A stretch of DNA of 64,000 nucleotides from Clostridiaceae bacterium (GTDB lineage Bacteria; Bacillota; Clostridia; Lachnospirales; Lachnospiraceae). Location: contig QXWR01000031.1 of assembly GCA_009911065.1 (NCBI GenBank), forward strand, positions 1-64,000. Direction: 5' to 3'. The translations under genes were made by a program, and so were the position numbers. Positions 8,173 through 17,869 of this stretch are shown here, one piece after another; the first letter of the stretch is position 1, and each line of letters starts with the position of its first letter. The notes beneath the pieces were generated by a model. The model ran no database searches. It had not been told where the DNA came from and was given only the letters and a program-made list of their open reading frames with translations.

Positions 8173-8413
8173 CGAACCCGGCTACCCGGAAAAAGCCCTT
8201 GTTCCCTATCCTGTCATTTTGGCAGCGACAAAGGGCGACCCGGACGCTATGAAGATTGTCTTGCAGCATTTCAGCGGCTACATAGCCCGCCTCTCCATGC
8301 GGAAGCTGTACGACGAGCGCGGGAACGTCTATTTTGGCGTAGACCACGACATTCGGGAACGGCTGCAAGCAAAACTGATGATGGCTGTCCTCACCTTTAA
8401 GGCAGAGGAATAA
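8153..8413 (+). CDS. HTH_16 protein paired with the sigma factor
   Basis: An 86-residue protein with the HTH_16 pattern (PYPVILAATKGDPDAMKIVL, then HFSGYIARLS) and the DHDIRERLQAKLMMAV end typical of these partners. The ATG at 8153 is 9 bases from GGAGG, inside the end of the sigma gene. The resident element has the same gene pair in the same order, so the two act together in this class of transposon. The exact role is not established. Confidence 0.82.
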   Translation: MNGTNGNEPGYPEKALVPYPVILAATKGDPDAMKIVLQHFSGYIARLSMRKLYDERGNVYFGVDHDIRERLQAKLMMAVLTFKAEE

Positions 8414-8887
8414 ACCGCAGCGGCGGGACGCTTTCTCTCTCCCCCTTTTCCGTTCCGCTGCTGACGCGGCAGCAAAGCCATTCTGAACCTTGACAAAGAA
8501 AGCGGCGCAAGATAACGGCGGCGCAGCATAGGGCAAATCGGATACGTTCCTTTTGCGCCGAGCCATACGGTGGGTGCGCCATGACGCTATCCGGGTGAGG
8601 TTATCCCCGCCCGGACAGCCGAGCGACCAACACCGCGCCGGAAAGCAAGTGTAGCGGCTTGCGGGCGACGACACGCAAAATATACAATGATACTTCCTTA
8701 CAGCCACAGTCCGAGCGTTAAGAGCGTCGCAGGCAATGGGTAGGGCTGCATGAGAACCATGCCGGGGTGAAATTCCCATGAGGTTATGCTAATAACCGTC
8801 CGATTAAAGCCTTTGTTTTCTTGAATAGTGGACTTGCTGCTATTCATAGACTGTATTATATGTTTGCGAAAGAAAGGGGGATTTTCT
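8414..8887 (+). other. 474-base structured non-coding interval between HTH_16 and tnpW
   Basis: No supported reading frame. Several stable hairpins are visible: GCTGC/GCAGC near 8458-8474, TCCGGG/CCCGGA near 8590-8616, and GCAAG/CTTGC near 8644-8661. A TTGACA occurs near 8489. The resident element has a 478-base non-coding interval at exactly the same place (11462-11939). Both hold CCTTGACAA near the HTH_16 end and AATGATACTTCC further on. A conserved structured RNA or a recombination region is possible. Confidence 0.45.
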
Positions 8888-9055
8888 TTGACGCAAAACC
8901 AGACGCCCGTTACCACAACGGAGCATAAAATCGGAAAAGTTACTTACCTTGTATGTTCGTCCGCAAGTGAACGCGCAACGGACACACTGGATAAAAAGAT
9001 AAAGAAGCTCATTCGCAAGGACATGGAGCTGAACCCCGCAAACGCCCGGAAATAG
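8888..9055 (+). CDS. tnpW: TnpW family transposon protein
   Basis: A 55-residue protein containing HKIGKVTYLVCSSASERA and DTLDKKIKKLI, the conserved core of TnpW (PF14202), named from the Tn4451 group. Start TTG at 8888 is 7 bases after AAAGGGGG; an upstream ATG in frame lacks a ribosome binding site. It lies about 100 bases before the serine recombinase, as in related elements. Its role is not known. Confidence 0.75.
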   Translation: MTQNQTPVTTTEHKIGKVTYLVCSSASERATDTLDKKIKKLIRKDMELNPANARK

Positions 9056-9110
9056 GGCGTTTCTTCACATTTTATACATGACACAGGCAGCGGTATGTGG
9101 TATAATATAG

Positions 9111-10832
<1,722 letters not shown>

Positions 10833-10845
10833 CATACATCAAAAA

Positions 10846-10892
10846 GAGGTAAGATAACACCCTCTGCAAAAAAGGTATCGTTATCTTACCTC
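10846..10892. repeat. Inverted repeat at the right end of the inserted transposon
   Basis: GAGGTAAGATAAC (10846-10858) and its exact complement GTTATCTTACCTC (10880-10892) flank 21 bases. There is no T tract, so it is not an ordinary terminator. The second arm adjoins the disrupted recombinase gene, so this is probably the element terminus or part of attR. The exact crossover base cannot be read without the other end. Confidence 0.6.
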
Positions 10893-11087
10893 AACAAAAT
10901 TCACCCCGGAATAACCATCATCCACCCTGACGGCATGGATTCTGATGTCCTCCCTGGATTTTAGAAACTCTAAGATAAGCTCTCTTTGATTCGTAATGCT
11001 GTCGCTTTCCTCCTTATCCCCATCTTCTTTTGACAGGCGCAGATAAACGTCAGCATCATATACATCAGTATTCAGATTTGTATTCAT
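10893..11087 (-). pseudogene. Serine recombinase of the resident element, cut after about 65 codons
   Basis: The frame begins at a good ribosome binding site (GAGGTGATGAA then ATG) and encodes a serine recombinase N-terminus. The catalytic serine is at residue 19 (YLRLSKED) and DDGYSGVNF follows where the inserted transposon begins. After NF the frame runs into foreign sequence and stops at once. In intact relatives ERP-type residues and several hundred more would follow. The missing part should lie beyond the left end of the inserted transposon, outside the window. The resident element is probably immobilised unless the insertion excises. Confidence 0.85.
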
Positions 11088-11194
11088 TTCATCACCTCAA
11101 ATAGTCTTGTCTGTTGTCAAACCTTTCCTATTTGGGGTTCTGCTTCGTCCGTACTCATTGTACCATTCCAGACCGCAAATGTCCATAGGAAGCT

Positions 11195-11461
11195 CTAACA
11201 AAAACCCTGCCCGTCCATACTCAAGCATAGCTGAACTAGCTTGTTTTCAAGGCTCTCTTTTGCTTCGGAGTAGGAAATCTTTACAACCATGCCGTTACAG
11301 ATAAAACAAAACGGATTCTTAACCTTCCCCGCAAAATCCATCCATCTCTCCCCGGCTGAGAGGGAACTGTCAATCTCTATTTTCTCTATATCTTCTAAAG
11401 CGGAAACATCCACTGTACGGACATCCACCTTTTTCAATTCTTCTAATTCTGCCCGGTTCAT
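11195..11461 (-). CDS. DUF6870 family protein
   Basis: An 88-residue protein whose pattern (VDVRTVDVSAL, then SAGERWMDFAGKVKNPFCF and GMVVKISYS) matches DUF6870, a small family found beside recombinases in Clostridial mobile elements. It lies one gene before the disrupted recombinase, the place tnpW takes in the inserted element. No function is known. Confidence 0.7.
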   Translation of the reverse strand: MNRAELEELKKVDVRTVDVSALEDIEKIEIDSSLSAGERWMDFAGKVKNPFCFICNGMVVKISYSEAKESLENKLVQLCLSMDGQGFC

Positions 11462-11939
11462 CCTAAATTCCTCGACTTTCCTTTCTTCACTATATTATCC
11501 TTTGATTGTCCATTATGTTCCTTTTCTAAATCCTGCAGGCGGCTGTCAGGAAACAGCGCCATTTGCCATACCATATGGAAAAAACTGCCAATAGCAGCTC
11601 ATCCTTACGAATTGCAATCTTTTCAGACCGGAGCAGCTTATCTCCGGAAGTATCATTATCAGAAACAGCATCATCGCTGCAAAGCCCCTATCTCTTTGCC
11701 AGTAACCAAATATCTATCGCTCGTATCTTTACTTCAATGTCCGAACCAACATTCCTTCGTTTTCAATACCCGCCACTTTGCGACACGATGTCGCAAAGTA
11801 ACAGATACAGATAGTCATGGCGTATTCATTAAATAGCTCCACTGCTCCATACATCCTGCGGGATTCTCAATATGAACTTGTCAAGGTACGCTTGTCTGTT
11901 TCGTTTCTGGCAGGCTGAAAGGGCAAGCCTAGAGAATAA
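11462..11939 (-). other. 478-base interval with a perfect 11-bp hairpin
   Basis: No convincing gene. At 11775-11799 ACTTTGCGACA, CGA, then TGTCGCAAAGT forms a perfect 11-bp stem with a 3-base loop and no T run, so it could be an operator or nick-site hairpin. CCTTGACAA near 11882 and AATGATACTTCC near 11645 match motifs in the equivalent interval at 8414-8887. A 70-codon frame ends at the DUF6870 start but has no ribosome binding site. Confidence 0.4.
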
Positions 11940-12179
11940 TCAGACCTGGATTTTGAAATCCAGAATTTTTGTTATAAGTTTTGTTTCCAGCCGACGTTTC
12001 ATATATTCATCCGTCACATATTGCTCATGCCCGAATTCGTCCTTGAATTTTCTCTTGCACCTGGCATTGATATATGGCTGGAAATACGCAATGATCTGGT
12101 TGATAGAATCAGCGTCACCCTGTATCGCCGCCTGAATCACATCAAACTCAACCGGCTCCCTATATTTCTTCTGTCCCAT
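11940..12179 (-). CDS. HTH_16 protein of the resident element
   Basis: A 79-residue HTH_16 protein (FDVIQAAIQGDADSINQIIA, then YFQPYINARCKRK) ending in the RRLETKLITKIL pattern shared with the copy at 8153. The ATG follows GGAG by about 9 bases and lies 5 bases after the sigma gene stop. With that sigma gene it repeats the regulatory pair of the inserted transposon, marking the resident sequence as a related but distinct element. Confidence 0.82.
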   Translation of the reverse strand: MGQKKYREPVEFDVIQAAIQGDADSINQIIAYFQPYINARCKRKFKDEFGHEQYVTDEYMKRRLETKLITKILDFKIQV

Positions 12180-12184
12180 ATGTA

Positions 12185-12595
12185 CTACTCCAAAATACCT
12201 TTTAAAATCCGCAAAGATTCTGCTTTATGGTAATGTACGGTACTCTGCACCAGATGGTAATAATCAGCGATTTCCTGCTCTGTCATATCCTGAAAAAATG
12301 CCATGAGTATAATCATGCGTTTCCGCTCCGGAAGTTTTTTCAAAGCGTCACTGATATCTTCATCCCGGACAGGCACATCCTTGTCCATTACCTGGAAGTA
12401 ATTGATTTCCAACAGATCATCATATGCGCTTAACTGATTTTGCTGCTCCGCTGTCAAATCTGAAAAACAAACTTCATGCTCCTGCTGTTTCTCCAATTGC
12501 CGCAGATAATACAGGGCTTCACCTTCCATAACCTTAATGCAGTATTTACAGAACTTTCTCCGTACAATATCCTTTTCCTGTCTGGTCAGTTCCAA
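12185..12595 (-). CDS. Sigma-70-like factor of the resident element
   Basis: A 136-residue sigma-70-like protein with region-4 helix-turn-helix (TEQEIADYYHLVQSTVHYHK) at the C-terminus. Start TTG at 12595 lies after GGGGAGGTGATCCC. It is homologous in length and context to the protein at 7741 but clearly diverged. It is read in one run with HTH_16, DUF6870 and the cut recombinase. Confidence 0.82.
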   Translation of the reverse strand: MELTRQEKDIVRRKFCKYCIKVMEGEALYYLRQLEKQQEHEVCFSDLTAEQQNQLSAYDDLLEINYFQVMDKDVPVRDEDISDALKKLPERKRMIILMAFFQDMTEQEIADYYHLVQSTVHYHKAESLRILKGILE

Positions 12596-13281
12596 AGGGG
12601 ATCACCTCCCCTCTGCATGAAAGCCGTAGTAAAAAGTGTCTGATTCTCCCTTTCATACCTAGGAGAACCAATTTTGCGGAAATAATCGAAGTTATGAAAA
12701 AATTTTTTAAAATTTTTTCTTGCGTATTTTCTCCCTCCTTTCATCCGTTTTGGTACGGATGAAAAGGTGGCGAACGGCATCTATCATACTGTCGAAAAAT
12801 GTCGGCAAAAAACAAAACGTCAAGATGCTTATCATGCTTCCTGACGTTTTTCATATATAAGTGAATAACTACAATATCCGGTAATGTCGGACAGGCTTTC
12901 TTTTTTACTGTTTGCAGATAAGTTTTTACAATATCCCGCAGAACAGAACAAAATTGTGTGCTACTGTATATTTTTAAATAGTATAGTAATACATTTTTTT
13001 GTTCAGAGTAATGCCGCAAAGGAATTGGAATTTTTTTCGCCAGCACCTGTTGTTCTGTTGTTGCAAAAAGTGAAAGCCATCCATGAATCAAACTCCTACA
13101 GCAAATCACAGATGGCTATTAGCAATACAACTAGGCCTTGTTGCAAAAAGCTGTTTTTTTTTTCAGCAAGGCCACACATATTCAATTTCAAAATCGGCAT
13201 ATTAGTATATATCTAATACATACATTAAGGGAATGTAAATCTCATAAACGGTACGATAGAATATATTTGGGGTGAATCACT
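12596..13281. other. A+T-rich intergenic region with hairpins
   Basis: No supported gene in 686 bases. AAAACGTCA at about 12815 pairs with TGACGTTTT at about 12842 and looks like a terminator. GCCTTGTTG near 13136 pairs with CAGCAAGGC near 13162 across a run of T. TGTTGCAAAAAG occurs near 13057 and again near 13140. The upstream regions of the sigma gene and the XRE gene lie at its two ends. Confidence 0.4.
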
Positions 13282-13641
13282 ATGCCGATAGATAAACTAA
13301 TCTATTTAGGAAACCGTATCCGTGCCGCAAGAAAGGATTGCAATCTTACTCAGCAGGAACTTGCAGATCAGTGTGGTTTAGCAGTAAAAACCATCCAGGA
13401 TATTGAAAAAGGGCGAAAAAATGCCACTTATGAAACTTTAGCATCACTTATTGAACGGTTGGGTATTCCTGCAAATACCTTATTTCAGCCAAAAACATCC
13501 CTTGATAATGAAGAACTGCAAAAATTTTGGGGTAAATTCCAATCATGCAGTCCTCATAACCAAAAAATTTTGCTCAATACATTGGACTTTTTGGCAGAAC
13601 AATTATTAAATTCTCAACCAAACTCTAAAAATTTAGAATAA
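13282..13641 (+). CDS. XRE-family regulator
   Basis: A 119-residue protein with a Cro/C1 helix-turn-helix at residues 8-63 (LTQQELADQCGLAVKTIQDI, then EKGRKNATYETL). It has a short helical C-terminus. The start follows a GGGGTGA. It is single, read rightward, and closed by its own terminator. It might control the neighbouring ABC transporter or the element; nothing in the sequence decides this. Confidence 0.8.
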   Translation: MPIDKLIYLGNRIRAARKDCNLTQQELADQCGLAVKTIQDIEKGRKNATYETLASLIERLGIPANTLFQPKTSLDNEELQKFWGKFQSCSPHNQKILLNTLDFLAEQLLNSQPNSKNLE

Positions 13642-13676
13642 ACCAGCAAAAAACTTTCTTTTGCTGGTTTTTCTTT
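13641..13676 (+). terminator. Intrinsic terminator after the XRE gene
   Basis: AACCAGCAAAA pairs with TTTTGCTGGTT around a 7-base loop, followed by TTTCTTT. About 130 bases without a gene follow before the permease end. Confidence 0.85.
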
Positions 13677-13808
13677 ATGGATCGAACCTTTTTCACCATG
13701 TTTTCCCTTGTTGTTTAGGGCAATCAGATTTCATCCTCCCATGCTCATAAACACCTTTTTTAAACACTTATTTTCAGCGTCATCTGCTGCTCCTTTCCTA
13801 TAGCAAGT

Positions 13809-16379
13809 CTAATCATCCCGAAGCCGCTCTATGATACTGGCTTTAGCTATCTGCCGGTACAAAAGTGCCGGTATTGCCACGGTCAGGAGTATCAGGAACG
13901 GATAGATCACCAGCATGGGCCATATGACAAACCGATAGGTAAAGAACCAGATCCCGCTGGAAATCCCCTTTACAACTACCACAGAAAACAGAACGCCGAG
14001 GACAGCCGATGTGATGATCGTTCCCACCGCATAATATAGTCCCTCAAAAGAGAGCATACGCTTTAACTGCCTGCCGGTCATACCAATGCTTTGCAGCATG
14101 GCAAACTCCTTTTTGCGGGTGATAACGCTTGTCAGGACAGAGTTCACAAAGTTTGCGATACCGATAATACCGATGATGATGCTCAGCGCCCCGCCGATTG
14201 TGATGATCAGGGAGGTCAGGTCATCAAAGGAGCTGACATAGGTTGCTTTAGATTCAAAATCCATACCCGGCTCCACGCTGTCGATATAGTCATTCAAAAA
14301 CTCTGCCATTTGGGTTTCTGTTCCCTCTTTCACATCAAAGGGGAAATTGACCAGATGGGAGTTATCGCACAGCGGCAGGAAACTATCTGTCGGGAGATAG
14401 AACCGGCTTTCACCCGTGTTGCGGGTGGTGGCTGTGTTCTCGTTGGCCCGGACTTTTGCCAGGATGATAAAGTCATAGCTGTCCGTAATGGTGGTGGAAA
14501 GTTCCTCCGCTTTCAGATGGTTGATCCGCACCGTGTCACCCACACTGATATTCGGGTTATCTATGACAGTTCCATCATCATCGCAATCCACACTCAGCAG
14601 GATATACTTGCCTGATTTCAGCTTTTCCAGGTCAATCGTCCCCTCTATGACCTCCATGTGATTCAGCAGAAAATCATCCGCGCCATACAGTCTTACAAAA
14701 GGATTTCCATTCAGGTCTTTGTTATAGCTGAAAAAAGCATTGTGTTCCGTAGAAAACGGTTCTTCCAGCATCCAGGAGGAATAGAGCCTGCCGCCGTCCT
14801 CAAAGCAGTTATTCTGTTTGACGGCCTCAATAAAACTCCCGGACAGGTCATTTTCGCTTTTTTCAACCTGGTACTGGAAGTAGTCTGTGTTAGAGATCAC
14901 AAAGTCTGTATCCATAAATTTTGCGATGTACTTGTCAATGTCAAACCCGCCAGACAGAGTGAACACGGTGTTGAACAGCACCAGGCTCAGTGTCATGGAC
15001 ACAATCACCAATACTGTGCGTTTGCGGTTCCGCCCCAGGTTCGCCAGGGCCATGAAGTGGAGCTTTGCGCCGTGGGTCGATCTCCTGTCTTTGGCCCTGC
15101 GCTTTCCAAACGCCGCTGTATCGTTTTCGGTGTAGCGGATAGCCTCGATTGCGGAAACGGTACCGGCGATCTTCGCGGGCCTGCGGACGCTGACAAAGAC
15201 TGTAAAAAGGGCAAACGCGGTGGAGCCGATAAAAATCAGCGGATTTAATGTCACCTTAATACCGGCATCCACAGTATAACTCGTTCCGTTCATCAGGAAG
15301 GGAACCAGGGACCGGCCAATCAGGAAGCCTGCCAGCAGGCCGATGGGAATACCAGTCAGGGAAAGCCGGAGCGCTTGCCGGCCTATCAGCCGCCTGATCT
15401 GCCGCTTTGTTGTGCCCAGCGTTTTTAACTGTCCATAAGACTGAATATCCTGGATAACGGAGATCTGGAAAATATTATAAATAATCAAATATCCTGTTAC
15501 GATAATCAATGCAACGCCAACGATGCCGGAAACCAGCATGGCAGGATTGTCCGTCAATGCACCGCTCTGATAAGCCGGGCTGACACGGGCAATCACATAA
15601 TTGCTGTCCTCCCTGCTGCCGCCCATCGTATCACAGATATAGCCGGTTTCGGAAAGAAGCTGGTGGAGCCGGGCTTCTATATCCCCCTGCCCCTTGAACA
15701 TTACATAGGCGGAGACAACACCGGAATAGTCATTGTCCACAGGGTAGGTATAAGTTAAGATATCCGAGTGGGCTTCCACAAAGGATTTCGACACGATCAG
15801 CCGCCCGATATTGCTCAGGCTGTCTGTTTCCCAAAAGCCGCAGAGGGTAAAATCGGTGGTGTATGTCTTTCCTTTTACTTCATAGACCAGAGAAACGGTT
15901 TCCCCAATCCGCGCCGGTACGCCCAGGGCATTTAACGTCTTTGTGTCTGCGATGATCTCGTTTTCCGCTTCGGGCAGACGTCCTGTTGTGGGCGTGTAAC
16001 AGGCAAATTCCAAAGCGGTATCATCCATATACCACAGGTCAGACCGCCAGCGCTCCAGGCCCGGATTTTTCAGCCGGTAGGAAACCGCTTTCGCATAGGC
16101 AATACGGTCGATCAGGGGACTTCCCGCCACATCGTTGTAAACTTCATCGCTGATATAATTTAATACCGCCTGCCCCTCGCCGCCGGCCTTGCGGATATTC
16201 TGATCGTGAACAGTGTCCATCAGGCCAGATCCAAGGGTAAAGATCGTGGTAAAGAGTATGGTTGTCAGAACGATTGCGATAACCGCAATGATATTCCTGC
16301 TTTTGTTTGATTTGAAATAGCGGCCTGACAGCTTTTTGATCACTGCGCCGTTGTTGTTGCCAAATAAAATGTCATTCAT
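13809..16379 (-). CDS. FtsX-like ABC transporter permease
   Basis: An 856-residue membrane protein with an N-terminal transmembrane helix (residues about 28-48), a large extracellular region, and two FtsX/MacB-type three-to-four-helix blocks, at about 290-400 and 740-850. It would couple to an ATPase to move or sense hydrophobic substrates or peptides, as in BceAB- or MacB-like systems. The ATG at 16379 follows GGGGG; a longer start is not supported. The ATPase gene just upstream is broken, so the transporter may now be inactive. Such ABC pairs are frequent cargo of Clostridial elements. Confidence 0.85.
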   Translation of the reverse strand: MNDILFGNNNGAVIKKLSGRYFKSNKSRNIIAVIAIVLTTILFTTIFTLGSGLMDTVHDQNIRKAGGEGQAVLNYISDEVYNDVAGSPLIDRIAYAKAVSYRLKNPGLERWRSDLWYMDDTALEFACYTPTTGRLPEAENEIIADTKTLNALGVPARIGETVSLVYEVKGKTYTTDFTLCGFWETDSLSNIGRLIVSKSFVEAHSDILTYTYPVDNDYSGVVSAYVMFKGQGDIEARLHQLLSETGYICDTMGGSREDSNYVIARVSPAYQSGALTDNPAMLVSGIVGVALIIVTGYLIIYNIFQISVIQDIQSYGQLKTLGTTKRQIRRLIGRQALRLSLTGIPIGLLAGFLIGRSLVPFLMNGTSYTVDAGIKVTLNPLIFIGSTAFALFTVFVSVRRPAKIAGTVSAIEAIRYTENDTAAFGKRRAKDRRSTHGAKLHFMALANLGRNRKRTVLVIVSMTLSLVLFNTVFTLSGGFDIDKYIAKFMDTDFVISNTDYFQYQVEKSENDLSGSFIEAVKQNNCFEDGGRLYSSWMLEEPFSTEHNAFFSYNKDLNGNPFVRLYGADDFLLNHMEVIEGTIDLEKLKSGKYILLSVDCDDDGTVIDNPNISVGDTVRINHLKAEELSTTITDSYDFIILAKVRANENTATTRNTGESRFYLPTDSFLPLCDNSHLVNFPFDVKEGTETQMAEFLNDYIDSVEPGMDFESKATYVSSFDDLTSLIITIGGALSIIIGIIGIANFVNSVLTSVITRKKEFAMLQSIGMTGRQLKRMLSFEGLYYAVGTIITSAVLGVLFSVVVVKGISSGIWFFTYRFVIWPMLVIYPFLILLTVAIPALLYRQIAKASIIERLRDD

Positions 16380-16392
16380 CGCCAGCACCCCC

Positions 16393-16560
16393 TTACTCAA
16401 AAATCCTGCCATCCTCAATGCGGATAATGCGGTCGGCAAGCTGGGCAATCTCGTTGTTATGGGTAATCATCACCAGTGTCTGATGAAATTTGTCGCTGGT
16501 GACTTTCAAAAGTCCCAGCACATCGCTGCTCGTCCGGCTGTCCAGATTGCCGGTGGGTGC
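16393..16560 (-). pseudogene. ABC transporter ATPase, C-terminal 55 residues only
   Basis: The frame reads PTGNLDS, then TLVMITHNNEIAQLADR and the end of a LolD/MacB-type ATPase. These are the D-loop after Walker B and the H-loop. The first four-fifths, including Walker A and the signature motif, are missing. The break lies exactly before or in the codons for EPTGNLD, where the prophage begins. The rest of the gene should lie beyond the right end of the prophage, outside the window. The stop is 13 bases before the permease start. Confidence 0.88.
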
Positions 16561-16612
16561 TGTTAAGTTAGTACAAATGAAATTTGTTACCTATGTACAA
16601 AATTTTTCGTCA
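16550..16612. other. Left prophage junction (attachment site)
   Basis: The ATPase frame stops being recognisable at 16560/16561. The following A+T-rich sequence contains GTACAAAT near 16572 and ATGTACAAAAT near 16594, which could be integrase arm or core sites. The core probably overlaps CCCACCGGCAAT at 16547-16558. The other junction is not in the window, so the exact core length is unknown. Confidence 0.55.
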
Positions 16613-16644
16613 AACATCAGCTGTTGAACTATGCACTATATACA

Positions 16645-16680
16645 AAGCCCCGGAAGACTGCTGCCCTCCGGGGTCTTTTA
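16645..16680 (-). terminator. Terminator after the RHH gene
   Basis: CCCCGGA (16648-16654) pairs with TCCGGGG (16667-16673), with CTTTTA on the plus side and CTTTG on the minus side. It would end the leftward RHH gene at the prophage edge. Confidence 0.7.
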
Positions 16681-16691
16681 TTTCCGTCCCA

Positions 16692-16946
16692 TCACCTTTC
16701 CTCTTCCTTCTCCCTCTCCCAGGTCATTTCCTGGCCTGTTTCCCTCTGGTATCGCTCCTTGATTGCCTGTTCAACATAGGCATTAAAGGACTGCCCCTGC
16801 GCCTGGGCCGCCTCCTGGACCCTGGCTTTCATACCTTTGGGCAGGGCCAGTTCTCCCCGGTCATAATTCTTTCCCCTGTGCTTATTTTTCGCCCTTGTGG
16901 CCGCTGCCCCCCTGGGCGTGGGGTATTTTCTTCCTTCACCTTCCAT
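16692..16946 (-). CDS. Ribbon-helix-helix (Arc/CopG-like) regulator
   Basis: An 84-residue basic protein. Its core GELALPKGMKARVQEAAQAQ followed by GQSFNAYVEQAIKERY is a ribbon-helix-helix DNA-binding fold. The ATG at 16946 is 7 bases after GGAGGG; earlier in-frame codons lie inside the promoter region. Only 50 bases upstream begins a dense array of TTACGGAAGTA sites, also present at 50.4 kb, so this protein is the best candidate for their binding factor and for autoregulation. This link is inference. Confidence 0.75.
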   Translation of the reverse strand: MEGEGRKYPTPRGAAATRAKNKHRGKNYDRGELALPKGMKARVQEAAQAQGQSFNAYVEQAIKERYQRETGQEMTWEREKEEER

Positions 16947-16993
16947 CAATTTTCCCTCCATGCCGTTTTTTACAGTATACCACACTATTTTCT

Positions 16994-17080
16994 GTTACGG
17001 AAGTATAAACCTTGCACAAATATACTTCCGTAACTTTGTGCAATTTCCCTATTGAAATTATACTTCCGTAAGTATATAAT
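16994..17080 (+). promoter_or_regulatory. Operator array and promoter, copy 1
   Basis: GTTACGGAAGTATA at 16994, its complement TATACTTCCGTAAC at 17021, and TATACTTCCGTAAGTA at 17059 form three related palindromic sites. TTGCACAAA and TTTGTGCAA flank the middle one. A rightward promoter TTGAAA (17053) with TATAAT (17075), spacing 16, encloses the third site. The block recurs in inverse orientation at 50343-50427 with only a few changes. Confidence 0.75.
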
Positions 17081-17114
17081 AGACTTATAAGGTAAAGGAA
17101 AGGACGGAAACAAA

Positions 17115-17441
17115 ATGGAAATCGCAAATACAATTCTTGATCAGCTGGGCGGAAACAAATTTTTAGCAATGACCGGGGCAAATCACCTGCTTGCAGACGG
17201 AAACACATTGAGAATGACCCTCCCCAAAAATAACAGCAGGGCGAACCGCTTATACATCACCCTGGACCCGGACGACACCTATACAATGCGGTTCTTCCGC
17301 TTCACGCCGGGCCGCTTGAATAAAAAGACTTTCGCCTGGACGGAAGATAAAACCCAGGAAGTCAGACTGGAAAAAGGCGTCTATTGCGATATGTTACAGG
17401 GTATCTTCACAGCAATCACAGGAATGGCCACACACTTATAA
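17115..17441 (+). CDS. Phage protein of unknown function, operator-controlled
   Basis: A 108-residue soluble protein with no recognised domain. The ATG follows AAGGAAAGGAC. It is the first gene of a two-gene rightward module, against the direction of the rest of the prophage, directly behind the operator-promoter block. Isolation at the prophage edge and separate regulation are features of a moron or of a lysogenic-conversion gene, but no function can be named. Confidence 0.7.
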   Translation: MEIANTILDQLGGNKFLAMTGANHLLADGNTLRMTLPKNNSRANRLYITLDPDDTYTMRFFRFTPGRLNKKTFAWTEDKTQEVRLEKGVYCDMLQGIFTAITGMATHL

Positions 17442-17498
17442 ACCGCAGGGGGCGGCACTGCTGCCCCCATCACACCACAAAAAGAAGGGAGAACGAAC

Positions 17499-17759
17499 AT
17501 GATTGCAAATAATTTCAATGACTTTGTAGAAAAGGTTACGGAAGCGGAAAGAACGGCACTGAATACCCCGGAAGGCCAGGAGATCACAAAGAAAATTCTG
17601 GAAATGAAACTGGCCCAGGACCCGAACATGACCCCGGAAGAATGGCAAAATACAAAATCCCAGTTCTTAACCTTTCTTTTCGTCATGATCGTAAATGAAA
17701 ACCCGGAAGCCATGAAAGAACTGGGGACGCATGTATGGAACGAAATGCAGGAAGCGTGA
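17499..17759 (+). CDS. Phage protein of unknown function
   Basis: An 86-residue acidic, mostly helical protein (MIANNFNDFVEKVTEAERTA). The ATG follows AGAAGGGAG. It is the second gene of the rightward module and ends at a bidirectional terminator. No family is recognised. Confidence 0.7.
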   Translation: MIANNFNDFVEKVTEAERTALNTPEGQEITKKILEMKLAQDPNMTPEEWQNTKSQFLTFLFVMIVNENPEAMKELGTHVWNEMQEA

Positions 17760-17788
17760 ATGGCGCTCCTGTTTGCCCCAGGAACGGC

Positions 17789-17831
17789 AGAAAGCCCGCA
17801 GACGGTAAAATATACCACCTGCGGGCTTTCT
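17789..17831. terminator. Bidirectional terminator between convergent phage modules
   Basis: AGAAAGCCCGCAG (17789-17801) and CTGCGGGCTTTCT (17819-17831) form a perfect 13-bp stem. It lies between the rightward module and the end of the leftward late operon at 17870. Confidence 0.85.
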
Positions 17832-17869
17832 CTCTGTTCTGGGGCTTCCTGGGCACGTCTGGCGGGGCT

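Noticed and set aside
14091..15248. Rightward frames of up to 196 codons opposite the ABC permease
   Set aside because: Antisense to a strongly supported membrane protein, without start signals.
16994..17080. CRISPR-like spaced repeats
   Set aside because: The repeated TTACGGAAGTA units are palindromic, irregularly spaced and overlap a promoter, so they are operators. No CRISPR array or cas gene was seen anywhere in the window.
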